This document shows, piece after piece, positions 17,940-28,064 of a stretch of DNA of 64,000 bases. Within the stretch, counting starts at the first letter, position 1; each line of letters begins with the position of its first letter. The stretch is from PGYT01 sp963675055 (GTDB lineage: Bacteria > Bacteroidota > Ignavibacteria > Ignavibacteriales > Melioribacteraceae): positions 2,666,001 to 2,730,000 of the forward strand of contig CAXXJE010000002.1 of the NCBI GenBank assembly GCA_963675055.2. Reading direction: 5' to 3'. Under the pieces are notes generated by a model that saw nothing but the letters and a program-made list of their open reading frames with translations, did no database searches and was not told the origin of the DNA. The position numbers and the translations under genes are program-made.

Positions 17940-19281
17940 TTTAATGGCGGAAGTCAAAGCAAAAAATCCTGCGCAGCCGGAATTTCATCAGGCAGTTCAG
18001 GAAGTAGCAGATTCTTTAGTACTATTACTGGAAAAACATCCGGAATATCGACAGGCAAAAGTTCTTGAAAGAATAATTGAGCCGGAAAGAGTATTGATGT
18101 TCAGAGTTCCCTGGGTTGATGATCAGGGTAGTGTTCAGATTAACCGCGGTTTCAGAATTGAAATGAACAGTGCTATAGGACCTTACAAGGGAGGATTAAG
18201 GTTCCATCCATCAGTTAACCTGGGTATACTTAAATTTCTTGCTTTCGAGCAGGTATTCAAGAACAGTTTAACTACTCTGCCTATGGGCGGTGGTAAAGGC
18301 GGTTCGGATTTCGATCCTAAAGGAAAGAGCGATAACGAAGTTATGAGATTCTGTCAGAGTTTCATGACTGAATTACAGCGTCACATTGGTCCTAACACAG
18401 ACGTACCTGCCGGTGACATTGGTGTCGGCGGAAGGGAAATAGGATTCTTATTCGGACAGTATAAGAGAATCCGTAATGAATTCACAGGCGTTCTTACAGG
18501 TAAAGGAATTAACTGGGGCGGATCTTTAATTAGACCCGAAGCAACCGGTTATGGCGCTGTTTATTTCGCAGCTGAAATGTTGAATACACGCGGAGAGACA
18601 CTTGAAGGTAAAACCTGCCTAGTTTCAGGAAGCGGTAACGTTGCACAGTTTACTACAGAGAAGATTCTTGAACTCGGCGGCAAGGTAGTAACATTATCAG
18701 ACTCAAGCGGTTATGTTTACGACGAAGACGGTATCGATACCGAAAAACTTCAATTTGTTATGGATCTTAAAAATGTACAGCGTGGCAGAATTAAAGAGTA
18801 CGTGGATAAATATCCTAATGCTGTTTATACTGCTCTTGATGCAAATGCTGAATTCAATCCGTTATGGAACCATAAGGCTGACTGTGCTTTCCCGAGTGCA
18901 ACTCAGAACGAGGTTAACCTGAAGGACGCTGAAAACTTATTGAACAATAGCGTTTACGTTGTTTCCGAAGGCGCTAACATGCCAACAGTACCTGAAGGTG
19001 TTGAATTATTCGTTAAGGAAAAAATCCTTTACGGACCAGGTAAAGCTGCAAATGCTGGCGGAGTTGCAGTTTCCGGACTAGAAATGGCTCAAAATAGTAT
19101 GAGATATGGTTGGACAAGGGAAGAAGTAGACAACAGACTGCGTCTCATCATGAAGAGCATTCATGAAACTTGCTACAACACTGCAGAAAAATACGGAACA
19201 CCGGGTAACTATGTTAACGGTGCCAACATCGGCGGATTCGTTAAAGTTGCTGACGCAATGCTTGATCTTGGTGTTGTATAA
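17920..19281 (+). CDS. gdhA: Glutamate dehydrogenase (NADP type)
   Basis: Interconverts glutamate with 2-oxoglutarate and ammonium. 453 residues, matching the hexameric bacterial NADP-specific class. Visible: MFRVPWVDDQGSVQINRGFR, the substrate lysine region GPYKGGLRFHPSVN, catalytic-lysine loop PMGGGKGGSDFDPKGKSD, VPAGDIGVGGREIGF, and the nucleotide motif VSGSGNVAQFT. A GGAG precedes the ATG at suitable distance. It is followed by a strong terminator, so it is a single-gene unit, perhaps with the leader described upstream. Confidence 0.96.
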   Translation: MSDYVNDLMAEVKAKNPAQPEFHQAVQEVADSLVLLLEKHPEYRQAKVLERIIEPERVLMFRVPWVDDQGSVQINRGFRIEMNSAIGPYKGGLRFHPSVNLGILKFLAFEQVFKNSLTTLPMGGGKGGSDFDPKGKSDNEVMRFCQSFMTELQRHIGPNTDVPAGDIGVGGREIGFLFGQYKRIRNEFTGVLTGKGINWGGSLIRPEATGYGAVYFAAEMLNTRGETLEGKTCLVSGSGNVAQFTTEKILELGGKVVTLSDSSGYVYDEDGIDTEKLQFVMDLKNVQRGRIKEYVDKYPNAVYTALDANAEFNPLWNHKADCAFPSATQNEVNLKDAENLLNNSVYVVSEGANMPTVPEGVELFVKEKILYGPGKAANAGGVAVSGLEMAQNSMRYGWTREEVDNRLRLIMKSIHETCYNTAEKYGTPGNYVNGANIGGFVKVADAMLDLGVV

Positions 19282-19307
19282 TTAGTTGTCTGAAATGATT
19301 TAAACAT

Positions 19308-19351
19308 GGGCTGGCCGAATTACATATTCTATGTAATGTCAGCCCTTTTTT
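19308..19351 (+). terminator. Rho-independent terminator after gdhA
   Basis: GGGCTG at 19308-19313 pairs with CAGCCC at 19340-19345; the intervening bases contain a second stem (TTACAT / ATGTAA), and six T follow. Confidence 0.85.
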
Positions 19352-19420
19352 AATGACTTTTTTACAGGTCTTCAGTACTTTGCCACGTCGTATATTCATT
19401 ATGAAAACTATCGGTGTCTT

Positions 19421-22400
19421 ATGCAAAAATCCAACTTTAAATATGCTAAAGAATTAATCAAACAAAGTAAGTACAAGAAATTCCAGGACTTCCACAACCT
19501 TATGCGGTTCAGAGTCCGGGATATACTGCTTGTTTCCAGTTTGTATGATTCATTTATTTTTGAAGAGGATGGAAGACTGTATGAACTCATTCGCGAAGAA
19601 TACCAGATGCTGAATCTGAGTCATTCGCCCGAACTCATTCAGGTTTCCAGCGGGATGGAAGCGATTGACCTGGCTTTGAACGAAAAGAGATTCAACCTGA
19701 TTATCGCCACACAGCATATCGAGGATATGCATACTATTGACTTCGCAAAGAAAGTTAAAGAAGCGGGACTGAATATCCCGATAGTCTTACTCGGCTACGA
19801 CAACAACCCGATGGTGGAACTCATTAACCATAATGAAGTTAATGTATTCGATATGGTATTTATCTGGCAGGGTGATTTCAGAATTATCTTCGGGATTATT
19901 AAGTATATAGAAGACAGACTTAATATTGATTATGATGTACAGAAGGTGGGCGTACAGGTAATAATACTTATCGAGGACAGCATCCGGTTTTATTCTTCCT
20001 ATCTGCCGCTGATTTATACGGAACTCGTTAAGCAGGCGCAGAGACTTATTTCAGAGGGTATAAACCTTTCACATAAATTCCTACGAATGCGTGCCCGTCC
20101 GAAAATTATGCTTTGTACTAATTACGAAGAAGCAATCGAATATTACAGGAAGTACGAGGAAAATATACTCGGTATTGTTTCGGATATAGATTTTGCGAGA
20201 GAGGGTAAGCCTGATCCTAAGGCAGGAATCAGATTCGCGAAACATGTAAAGAAGGAACATCCGGATATACCTGTACTACTTCAATCCAATGTTCCGGAGA
20301 ACGAAGAAATTGCACATACAATAGGGGCTTCGTTTATTCTGAAAGATTCGCCGACGTTACATAAAGACCTGAGATATTTTATGCGCGAACAATTCAGTTT
20401 GGGCGAGTTTATTTTTAGGACCGATGATGGAGAAGAAGTAGCACGCGCCGGCAATCTTGTTGAACTGGAGGAACGTTTACTCGAAGTACCGGAAAGTTGT
20501 ATTGCCTTTCATGCCGAGCGAAACCATTTTTCAACTTGGCTGAAAGCTAGAACAGAATTTTGGCTGGCTCATGAACTTCGTCCCCGCAAGGTATCAGACT
20601 ATTCTAATCTAGATGAATTACGAAAAAGTCTTTACAAATCCGTGCATGAATTCAGAATGGACAGGCAGCGCGGAGTAATACTTGATTTCAACAAAGACAC
20701 ATTTGATGCAAAAGGCTCTTTTGCCAGAATTGGCGGAGGTTCTATCGGCGGTAAAGCTCGCGGACTCGGATTTGTTAATAACCTTCTCAGCAATTTCGAT
20801 ATCGGCGGTAAGTTTAAGGATGTGAATATATTTGTGCCGACTTCTGTAGTTATAGGCACCGAGATTTTTGATGAGTTTCTCGAGGAAAACGACCTGCACC
20901 AGTTTGCCCTCCGTGCCGAGAGTGACGAGGAAGTTCTGAAACGATTTCTTGAAGCTCCCAAGTTTTCCGTTAAAGCTATCTCGGATTTACGTGAACTGCT
21001 TTATATGATCAAAGGACCGATCGCTGTTCGTTCAAGCAGTCTGCTCGAAGATTCACAGGGTCAACCTTTTGCGGGAGTTTACGATACATTTATGCTGCCA
21101 AATAACAATCCGAATGTTGAGATTAGATTGTCTCAGCTTATCAATACAGTTAAGCGAATTTATGCTTCTATCTTCTCACAGAAAGCTAAAGATTATATCC
21201 GCGTGACTTCGTATCGCCTGGAAGAAGAAAAGATGGCAATAATTATTCAACAGGCAGTAGGCGAGGAACACGACGGCAGATTTTACCCCGAATTTTCAGG
21301 GGTTGCTAAATCCTATAATTTCTATCCAACACTTCCGCTTAAATCGACTGATGGAGTTGTTTCAGTAGCGTTCGGACTCGGTAAAACGATTGTGGAAGGT
21401 GGAAGTACAATTAGGTTCTGTCCCAAGTATCCGCATCATTTACTTCAATTGGGAAATGTGGACGATATGCTTCAGTACGGACAGAAGGATTTTTTTGGAA
21501 TTGATCTGCAACAGGATTCTGATAATTTAAACCTCACCGAAGATATGGTGGTTAAGAGGTATAAGATTTCGAGCGCTGAAATAGACGGAACACTTCCGCT
21601 GGTAGCTTCAACCTATTCGCCGGAAAACCATGCCATTTATGATGGAACATCCAGAAGCGGAACACGCTTGTTTACGTTATCTCCTATTCTAAAATATAGA
21701 GTTTACCCGCTGCCCGAAATTATCGAACTCCTGCTGGATATGGGAAGCTGGGGTATGGGCTCACCCGTCGAGATTGAATTCGCAGTGAATCTATCAGTGC
21801 CCCAGGGAGCCTCGCGGGAATTCGGACTTTTACAAATGCGTCCCCTGGCTATTCATAATGAATTGGAAGAGCTATATATTGACGGGTACGCTGATGATGA
21901 GTTGATCTGCAGAAGTAATAATGCAATGGGTAACGGCGCAGTGAATAATATATTTGATATCGTTTATGTAGATATAAATACTTTCCAGAGATCATCCACC
22001 AGAAAAGCTGCCGCTGAAATTGCACAGCTCAACGGGCAATTAGTTTCGGTGGGACGTCCGTACCTGCTTATAGGCGTTGGACGATGGGGTTCGCTTGATC
22101 CATGGCTCGGAATTCCGGTTACATGGGAACAGATCTCCGGCGCTAAAGCTATTGTTGAATCGGATTTTAAGGATCTTGATGTTCAACCTTCGCAGGGGAC
22201 ACACTTTTTCCAAAATCTTACTTCTTTTAAGGTTGGCTATTTCACAGTAAACTTCCATACCGGTAAGGGACAATTGGACTGGGAATGGCTGCAATCTCAG
22301 GAGCCTGTAAAAGAGTTAAAGTATGTGAAGCATGTCAGAACCAAATCACCTATCCACATTAAGATTAATGGCCGGGAGAATAAAGGAGTAATCCTGAAAC

Positions 22401-22435
22401 CTGAAACCAAGCAAAGAGGTCACGAAGACCTCTAG
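19421..22435 (+). CDS. PEP/pyruvate-binding (PPDK N-terminal) protein with receiver-like N-terminus
   Basis: 1004-residue cytosolic protein. The middle and C-terminal parts carry the ATP-grasp PPDK_N domain: FARIGGGSIGGKARGLGFV (about residues 430-450), GPIAVRSSSLLEDSQGQPFA (about 530-550) with AGVYDTFM, and EIEFAVNL plus FGLLQMRPL near the end. The first 330 or so residues look like one or two degenerate response-regulator domains (NLIIATQHIEDMHTIDFAKK; ILGIVSDIDFAREGKPDPKA). The phosphohistidine swivel domain (TxGGxTSHAA) and the PEP TIM barrel of true PEP synthases are not seen, so it may bind nucleotide without making PEP. Found mainly in Bacteroidota-group genomes. Role unknown. Confidence 0.75.
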   Translation: MQKSNFKYAKELIKQSKYKKFQDFHNLMRFRVRDILLVSSLYDSFIFEEDGRLYELIREEYQMLNLSHSPELIQVSSGMEAIDLALNEKRFNLIIATQHIEDMHTIDFAKKVKEAGLNIPIVLLGYDNNPMVELINHNEVNVFDMVFIWQGDFRIIFGIIKYIEDRLNIDYDVQKVGVQVIILIEDSIRFYSSYLPLIYTELVKQAQRLISEGINLSHKFLRMRARPKIMLCTNYEEAIEYYRKYEENILGIVSDIDFAREGKPDPKAGIRFAKHVKKEHPDIPVLLQSNVPENEEIAHTIGASFILKDSPTLHKDLRYFMREQFSLGEFIFRTDDGEEVARAGNLVELEERLLEVPESCIAFHAERNHFSTWLKARTEFWLAHELRPRKVSDYSNLDELRKSLYKSVHEFRMDRQRGVILDFNKDTFDAKGSFARIGGGSIGGKARGLGFVNNLLSNFDIGGKFKDVNIFVPTSVVIGTEIFDEFLEENDLHQFALRAESDEEVLKRFLEAPKFSVKAISDLRELLYMIKGPIAVRSSSLLEDSQGQPFAGVYDTFMLPNNNPNVEIRLSQLINTVKRIYASIFSQKAKDYIRVTSYRLEEEKMAIIIQQAVGEEHDGRFYPEFSGVAKSYNFYPTLPLKSTDGVVSVAFGLGKTIVEGGSTIRFCPKYPHHLLQLGNVDDMLQYGQKDFFGIDLQQDSDNLNLTEDMVVKRYKISSAEIDGTLPLVASTYSPENHAIYDGTSRSGTRLFTLSPILKYRVYPLPEIIELLLDMGSWGMGSPVEIEFAVNLSVPQGASREFGLLQMRPLAIHNELEELYIDGYADDELICRSNNAMGNGAVNNIFDIVYVDINTFQRSSTRKAAAEIAQLNGQLVSVGRPYLLIGVGRWGSLDPWLGIPVTWEQISGAKAIVESDFKDLDVQPSQGTHFFQNLTSFKVGYFTVNFHTGKGQLDWEWLQSQEPVKELKYVKHVRTKSPIHIKINGRENKGVILKPETKQRGHEDL

Positions 22436-22644
22436 TATTCACATAGCCGGGACATAGCATGTAACCATTCTTTACTTTGCGAAAGGGTTTGAGACTTCAC
22501 ATAATATCTGTCTTGTAATAAATTCCATAAACGAGGACAAAAAAAATCCAATCAAATTGATTAAATTCAAACACAGCGGCTTTAATTTCCCATATTCCTT
22601 TCGATAGTAGGTTTGGGATTTTAATACTTATATGTGTAGTATTT

Positions 22645-23763
22645 ATGAAAAAATTTGTAGTAGTATTAACAGCATTGCTTATTCTTGCCGTTGCCTGTAA
22701 AGAGGACAGTTCACCTGTTGAATCAACATCGCAGGGTTCAATTATTGGTACCGTAACAAATAAAGCGGATGAAACCGGTGTATCTAAAATGAATGTTTAC
22801 ACAGATCCGCCTACGAGTTCGGTTACTACCAGCGAATCAGGATCGTATAGAATCGACAATATTGATGAAGGCACATTTAAGGTAACTGCTGCAAAAGATG
22901 GCTTTGATACCCTGTCGATAGATGTTACCGTTGTTGCCGGAAAAGAAACAACAGCAGATTTTATCGCGAGTCCGTTCATAATCGATAAATCACAGGACTA
23001 TGGATTTGTTAAAGGTGTGATACTGGATAAAACTACTTTGTCTCCGATTGAAGGTGTGAATATTAAAACAATACCTGTAACAAGTTCAGTAACCAGTTTA
23101 AGCAACGGTTCGTTTTTACTTACTAATCTAGATGCAGGCAGATTACAGATTGGTGCCACAAAAGTTGGATATGAGAATACTACTATTGATGTAACTATTC
23201 TGCTTGGTGATACAACGAGAGCAGATATTATCATGGCTGAAACCGACACGACCGTCGCTCCAACTACAGGAACTCTCACCGGGAAATTGATGGATGCTAT
23301 TACAGGCAATCCTATTGCAGATGCGATTATTATAACCAAGCCTTCTACCAGTGTCGTTAATTCTGATACAAACGGCATATTTTACTTTACAGACCTTGAA
23401 CCGGGTAACTATATAATTACGGTGAATAAAACAGATTACCAGGCAGGTGAGTCTGAAATTATGATTGAGGCGGGTGAGGAAACAGTTGCTAACTTTTCCA
23501 TGCTTGTTTCTTACGGTTCAGTTGCAGGTTCGATTACGGATTCGGAAACAGGGGATTCCCTCGGTGGCGTTTTGATAACAACAACTCCCGGAACATCTTC
23601 AATACTATCCGGTTCGGATGGGACATACGGAATACAAAAGCTTACTCCAAGTACATATACAATAAATGCAGTTAAAAACGGATATGAAAGCGCTTCGCTT
23701 AGTATTTCTGTTGTAGCCGGTGAAATTACCAGGGCAGATATTGTTATGTCCAAGACACCCTGA
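22645..23763 (+). CDS. Lipoprotein with four carboxypeptidase-regulatory-like repeats
   Basis: Lipobox after the signal MKKFVVVLTALLILAVACKE, lipidated C18. The remaining 350 residues are four tandem beta-sandwich repeats of the CarboxypepD_reg type, about residues 33-108, 122-197, 208-282 and 288-365, each of form GxxxGxVxDxxTxxPIxGVxVxTxPxTSSVxSxxxGxYxIxxLxxGxYxIxxxKxGYE. The repeats differ mainly in loops. Such domains are structural or adhesive in surface proteins of this phylum. Monocistronic. Confidence 0.85.
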   Translation: MKKFVVVLTALLILAVACKEDSSPVESTSQGSIIGTVTNKADETGVSKMNVYTDPPTSSVTTSESGSYRIDNIDEGTFKVTAAKDGFDTLSIDVTVVAGKETTADFIASPFIIDKSQDYGFVKGVILDKTTLSPIEGVNIKTIPVTSSVTSLSNGSFLLTNLDAGRLQIGATKVGYENTTIDVTILLGDTTRADIIMAETDTTVAPTTGTLTGKLMDAITGNPIADAIIITKPSTSVVNSDTNGIFYFTDLEPGNYIITVNKTDYQAGESEIMIEAGEETVANFSMLVSYGSVAGSITDSETGDSLGGVLITTTPGTSSILSGSDGTYGIQKLTPSTYTINAVKNGYESASLSISVVAGEITRADIVMSKTP

Positions 23764-23935
23764 TTTATTATATCATAACATTATCTTTTCACTTGAGATT
23801 TATAGCTCATACATACAAATTACACTCGTAATCTTGAATTTCATCATCCCATATTTATATTGAAAATTCTTCTTCCAATTACTTACCTTATAGAAGAGTA
23901 AATATCTTTTTATTTTAACAAAATCAGGGAATTAG

Positions 23936-24886
23936 ATGAAAGTCGGTATTGTTGGTACAGGTCTGGTAGGCGCTACTTCTGCCTATGCGGTTGTGATGCG
24001 AAAGGCGGCAAGCGAGGTTATTTTAATAGATGCTAATAGGAGGCGGGCCGAGGCTGAAGCCGCAGATATTCTGCACGCAGTACCGTTTCTCAATCCTGTT
24101 GAGGTTTTAGCGGGAGACTATGAAGATCTGCGTGAATGTAAAGTTGTTGTAATAGCTGCTGGAGCGAATCAGAAGCCGGGTGAAACGAGGATAGACCTAC
24201 TTGGCAGGAATGCAGCGATTTTGAATACAATTATTCCAAATGTGATTAAATATGCTCCCAACGCTATTCTTTTAATGGCGACCAACCCGGTTGATGTTTT
24301 AACTCAGGTTGCTGTGGATATTGCAGACAGGTACGGAATACATCAGTCGAGAGTTTTCGGCTCGGGGACGACCCTGGATACTGCCAGATTTCGTTCACTA
24401 CTGGGTGCACACCTGGAAGTTGATCCTCAACATGTACACGCATTTGTAATCGGTGAGCATGGCGATACTGAAGTTCTTACCTGGTCGAGTGCCGATATTG
24501 GCGGTATTCCGATTGCTGAATTTGCGAGGCAGCGTAATCTGGTTTTTAACGATGAGATTGTGAATAGAATTGATGATGAGGTTAGGAATGCGGCATATAA
24601 GATTATTGAAGGGAAGGGAGCTACATACTACGGAATAGGATCGGCAATTGCGCGGATTGTTGAGGTTATCACAAGGGATAATAAAGCTATTTTAACAGTT
24701 TGTGCAAAAACTAAAAATGTGGAAGGAATAGAGAATATAACGTTGGCATTACCCCGTCTGCTTTCCGGTAGTGGAATTGTTGACACACTAAAATTGAATT
24801 TATCTGATGTGGAGCGAAATTCTCTGAAGGAAAGCGCCACTGCTTTAAGGAGTTTCTATGATGATTATATGTTAAAAAGTGATTAA
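23936..24886 (+). CDS. ldh: L-lactate dehydrogenase
   Basis: NAD-dependent pyruvate/lactate interconversion, 316 residues. Rossmann motif GIVGTGLVGATSAYAVVMR, LIDANRRRAEAEAADILHA, substrate loop AGANQKPGETRIDLLGRN, ATNPVDVLTQVA, GSGTTLDTARFR and catalytic His in VIGEHGDTEVLTWSSA. The QKPGETR loop and the TWSSA segment mark LDH rather than MDH. Monocistronic with long untranslated spacing to the next gene. Confidence 0.94.
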   Translation: MKVGIVGTGLVGATSAYAVVMRKAASEVILIDANRRRAEAEAADILHAVPFLNPVEVLAGDYEDLRECKVVVIAAGANQKPGETRIDLLGRNAAILNTIIPNVIKYAPNAILLMATNPVDVLTQVAVDIADRYGIHQSRVFGSGTTLDTARFRSLLGAHLEVDPQHVHAFVIGEHGDTEVLTWSSADIGGIPIAEFARQRNLVFNDEIVNRIDDEVRNAAYKIIEGKGATYYGIGSAIARIVEVITRDNKAILTVCAKTKNVEGIENITLALPRLLSGSGIVDTLKLNLSDVERNSLKESATALRSFYDDYMLKSD

Positions 24887-24991
24887 AATTAAATGAAAAT
24901 GGAGATATTTATTACATAGCATAATAACATTGCAGTATGGTGTTTACATGCCTATATTTGCAACCGCTTTTGTGAAAATGGAATGTTAAAG

Positions 24992-26227
24992 ATGACGAAT
25001 GGATACAAAATAACTAAGCTCGATAACGGAATACATATTCTAACCGAAAACATCCCTTATGTGAAGTCTTTTTCCGTCGGATTCTGGTTTGATACCGGCT
25101 CGAAAAATGAAACCAGGCAGACCAACGGATTGAGTCATTTTATTGAGCATATGTTGTTTAAAGGTACCGGAAAGCGCACTGCCCGGAAAATAGCCGACGA
25201 AATAGAATCGCTCGGCGGTTATCTTAATGCCTTTACGTCCAAGGAGCACACCTGCTATTACGGACGGGGATTAAGCCAGTACATCGGGAAAACATTTGAG
25301 GTTATGGCAGATATGATCCTCGATTCGAAGTTCAGAGAGCGAGATATTAAAAATGAAGCAGGTGTAATAATCGATGAACTTCATGATATTGAAGATTCGC
25401 CCGAAGAACTTATCTTCGATAAATTTGAAGGAAATATATACAAAGGCAACTACCTGCATTGGCCGATTATCGGTACGCAGGATAATATATTGTCGTTCAA
25501 CAAAGAGTCGATTGAAGAATATCTTGCAAAACATTACGGTAACAGGAACATGTATATCTCTGCTTCCGGTGCGGTGAAGCATGAGAATATTGTGAAACTG
25601 GCACAGAAATACTTCGGTGAGAGGGAGAATACCCGTAAGAGTAAACCCAGAAGTTTTAAGCTGCTCCCATCAGCCGACACTATCCATTACAAGGAAGTAC
25701 AGCAGGTTCATGCAATTTACGGCAAACCCGTTGCAGGTTATAAAGATAACAAACGAAACGCTATGAATATTTTATCCCATATTCTAGGTGATGGCAGCAG
25801 TTCAAGGCTGTTCCAGGCTCTGCGCGAACGTAATGGAATTACTTACCAGATCAATACTTTTTTAAATTCGTTTTTCAATATTTCATCGTTCGGGATATAT
25901 TTTTCTACGAATCCAAAGAACTTCGGCAAGGCACAGAAACTGGTTGAAAACGAGCTTGAGAAGTTTTATACGAAACCGCTATCAAAGAAAGAGGTTGAAC
26001 GGGCCAAAGCTTATATCAAGGGGAATATGCTAATGGGTCTTGAAAACACGACCAACAGAATGATGCGCATGGCTCAGTCGTTCATATACTTCAACAGGAT
26101 TAAAACAATAGAGGAAACCATTGCGGAAATAGATGCGCTTACAATTGAAGATCTTAAGGACCTGTCGCAGGAAATGTTTCTGCCTGGAACATTCACAAAG
26201 GCGGCAATAATTCCGGAGAATCAATAA
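24992..26227 (+). CDS. M16 family zinc metallopeptidase (processing-peptidase-like)
   Basis: About 411 residues. Inverted zinc motif HFIEH in GLSHFIEHMLFKGT with the distal glutamate in IKNEAGVIIDELHDIED, then the C-terminal R/Y segment (GSSSRLFQALRERNGITYQ). Size fits a one-subunit M16B enzyme such as YmxG/PqqL-like proteases. The ATG at 24992 has a GGA nine bases upstream; an ATG three codons earlier is the alternative. Cytosolic, no signal peptide. Likely degrades or processes peptides. Confidence 0.9.
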   Translation: MTNGYKITKLDNGIHILTENIPYVKSFSVGFWFDTGSKNETRQTNGLSHFIEHMLFKGTGKRTARKIADEIESLGGYLNAFTSKEHTCYYGRGLSQYIGKTFEVMADMILDSKFRERDIKNEAGVIIDELHDIEDSPEELIFDKFEGNIYKGNYLHWPIIGTQDNILSFNKESIEEYLAKHYGNRNMYISASGAVKHENIVKLAQKYFGERENTRKSKPRSFKLLPSADTIHYKEVQQVHAIYGKPVAGYKDNKRNAMNILSHILGDGSSSRLFQALRERNGITYQINTFLNSFFNISSFGIYFSTNPKNFGKAQKLVENELEKFYTKPLSKKEVERAKAYIKGNMLMGLENTTNRMMRMAQSFIYFNRIKTIEETIAEIDALTIEDLKDLSQEMFLPGTFTKAAIIPENQ

Positions 26228-26346
26228 TTCCTTTTAACGCATTTACTTATAGCTAAATGAAGAATAGTGGATAGCCCATCTTTGAAGCTTAAATAGCATT
26301 TTTAAATTTCATTATTTAACTTTCGTCTAGTTTGCTCAAATCTATC

Positions 26347-28020
26347 ATGAAATCGTTTCTAAAAATATTGTTTCTGCTCCTGTCGGTTAGTATTTTTATG
26401 TATGCTTCCGAAGGACAGGTGATTCTGAAGGTTGATAAACCGGGCTTTGTACCGGTGGATTCGGTCTATCAATTCTCACTGCTTCTATCCAATAAAATTC
26501 ACCAGGTTGAGAAGGTAAACTTCTACATTTTTTTAGATGACGGCATTGAAGTCGAATCTATTAAATATTCCGGTCGTGATTATCAGACTGAACTTCTTTG
26601 TCAGCCGGCAGTACATCCCGGGTACTATGGTAAAACTATTAAAGCCGAGTTTTCGGATTATGATTCTTCCTATTTCAGTGGCTCCAACAGCCAGCTAATT
26701 GTTAATGTATTGGCAAAGTATATTGAAAAGACAGAAGTTGCATTCGCTTTCGAATTCATTGAAGCAGATAGCGTGGTGGAAGAGTATTCCTCATTCGATT
26801 CGAATAGGGAGGAGAGTCTGCCGATTCTTGGAGTGGATTTTTATATACCGCAAAGCTACGCGGGTAAGTGTCTACAAATGAAAAATGAATCCAGCTATGT
26901 TTTAGATTACGATTATGTAATCAGCAACAGTAGATTGTTGATTGGTTTCTGGGCTAAGCTTTCCTCAGTCCGTCAAAAGCTTTTAAATATTATTAACACT
27001 CAATATACCGACACACTATTTAATATTGAGATAGGTATAAATCAGGAGTTAGTTATACCGCATGATGCTGATGATGTGAACCTTTCCAATTTATTTGTAG
27101 CGGACAAAAGCTGGAATTATTATTCGGTAATCTTTGATTTTGATTACAACGAAATCATTTTCGGACTAAATGGCGAAACTTCCTTTACTTACCGAAGAAG
27201 TCTTAATCGAAATGAAATTTTTACTCTTGAACTGCTGAATAATTCCGGACAGAATATTCAAATCGATAATCTTGGAGTTTATGATTTCGGCGGCAGGTTG
27301 AGCAGGATTAAGAAGAATTTGAATTACGATAAAGTTATATCGGACAGTTCCAAACAAATATATTTCGAATCTTTCGACAACATTGCGGATGAAGATTTAC
27401 AACTCAATCGTTCCGATGACTTCGTATTCAGCGAATTAAAAGCAGTTGAATCCGATGCCCCGATATTTACCAGGTTACCTGAACTTTATGTCAGGTCATT
27501 CGAGAACTTTAATGAAGTCATCTGGCAGAACAGTGATGATAGTGTTGTTGATTATTATATTCTCGAAAAATCATTGAACGGCATCGATTATACTGAAGTA
27601 GGCAGTAAAGGTTCGGACTCTGATCCGGAAAAAGAATATTCGATGATCGACCAGAGAAACAGTCTGGATGAAATAGTCTATTACAGGATAAAACTTATAA
27701 ATGACGATGAGTCTGTTCTTTATTCGCCGACGCTTAAACTAGGTCAGGCACAACAGGAAAACTTCCATATAGAGCAGAATTATCCGAATCCGTTCAATCC
27801 ATTGACAACTACAACAGTCGAGGTACTGGCATCTGATAATTTTAGTGTAATTGTTTACGACCTCGTGGGGAATAAAATTGCCACCATTTACGATGGCATG
27901 CTTGAAAAGGGGATACATAAATTCGATTTCGACGGCTCACAACTTCCATCCGGTATATACTTTCTTGAGGTATCCTCTCGCTCGTTTACGCAGGCGATTA
28001 AAATGATTCTTGCTAAATAA
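26347..28020 (+). CDS. Secreted protein with type IX secretion C-terminal sorting domain
   Basis: 557 residues beginning MKSFLKILFLLLSVSIFMYA, a Sec signal; the ATG at 26347 is used since the upstream TTG adds residues that spoil it. The body is beta-rich with a possible laminin-G-like section (about 170-330) and a FN3-like section (WQNSDDSVVDYYILEKS). The last 80 residues are a typical T9SS type A domain: EQNYPNPFNPLTTTTVEV, VYDLVGNKIATI, LPSGIYFLEV. It is expected on the cell surface or released. No catalytic motif recognised. Confidence 0.85.
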   Translation: MKSFLKILFLLLSVSIFMYASEGQVILKVDKPGFVPVDSVYQFSLLLSNKIHQVEKVNFYIFLDDGIEVESIKYSGRDYQTELLCQPAVHPGYYGKTIKAEFSDYDSSYFSGSNSQLIVNVLAKYIEKTEVAFAFEFIEADSVVEEYSSFDSNREESLPILGVDFYIPQSYAGKCLQMKNESSYVLDYDYVISNSRLLIGFWAKLSSVRQKLLNIINTQYTDTLFNIEIGINQELVIPHDADDVNLSNLFVADKSWNYYSVIFDFDYNEIIFGLNGETSFTYRRSLNRNEIFTLELLNNSGQNIQIDNLGVYDFGGRLSRIKKNLNYDKVISDSSKQIYFESFDNIADEDLQLNRSDDFVFSELKAVESDAPIFTRLPELYVRSFENFNEVIWQNSDDSVVDYYILEKSLNGIDYTEVGSKGSDSDPEKEYSMIDQRNSLDEIVYYRIKLINDDESVLYSPTLKLGQAQQENFHIEQNYPNPFNPLTTTTVEVLASDNFSVIVYDLVGNKIATIYDGMLEKGIHKFDFDGSQLPSGIYFLEVSSRSFTQAIKMILAK

Positions 28021-28064
28021 TTCGCTTGTAGACGTTTACGAATTATCAATTACATCAGGATAAA

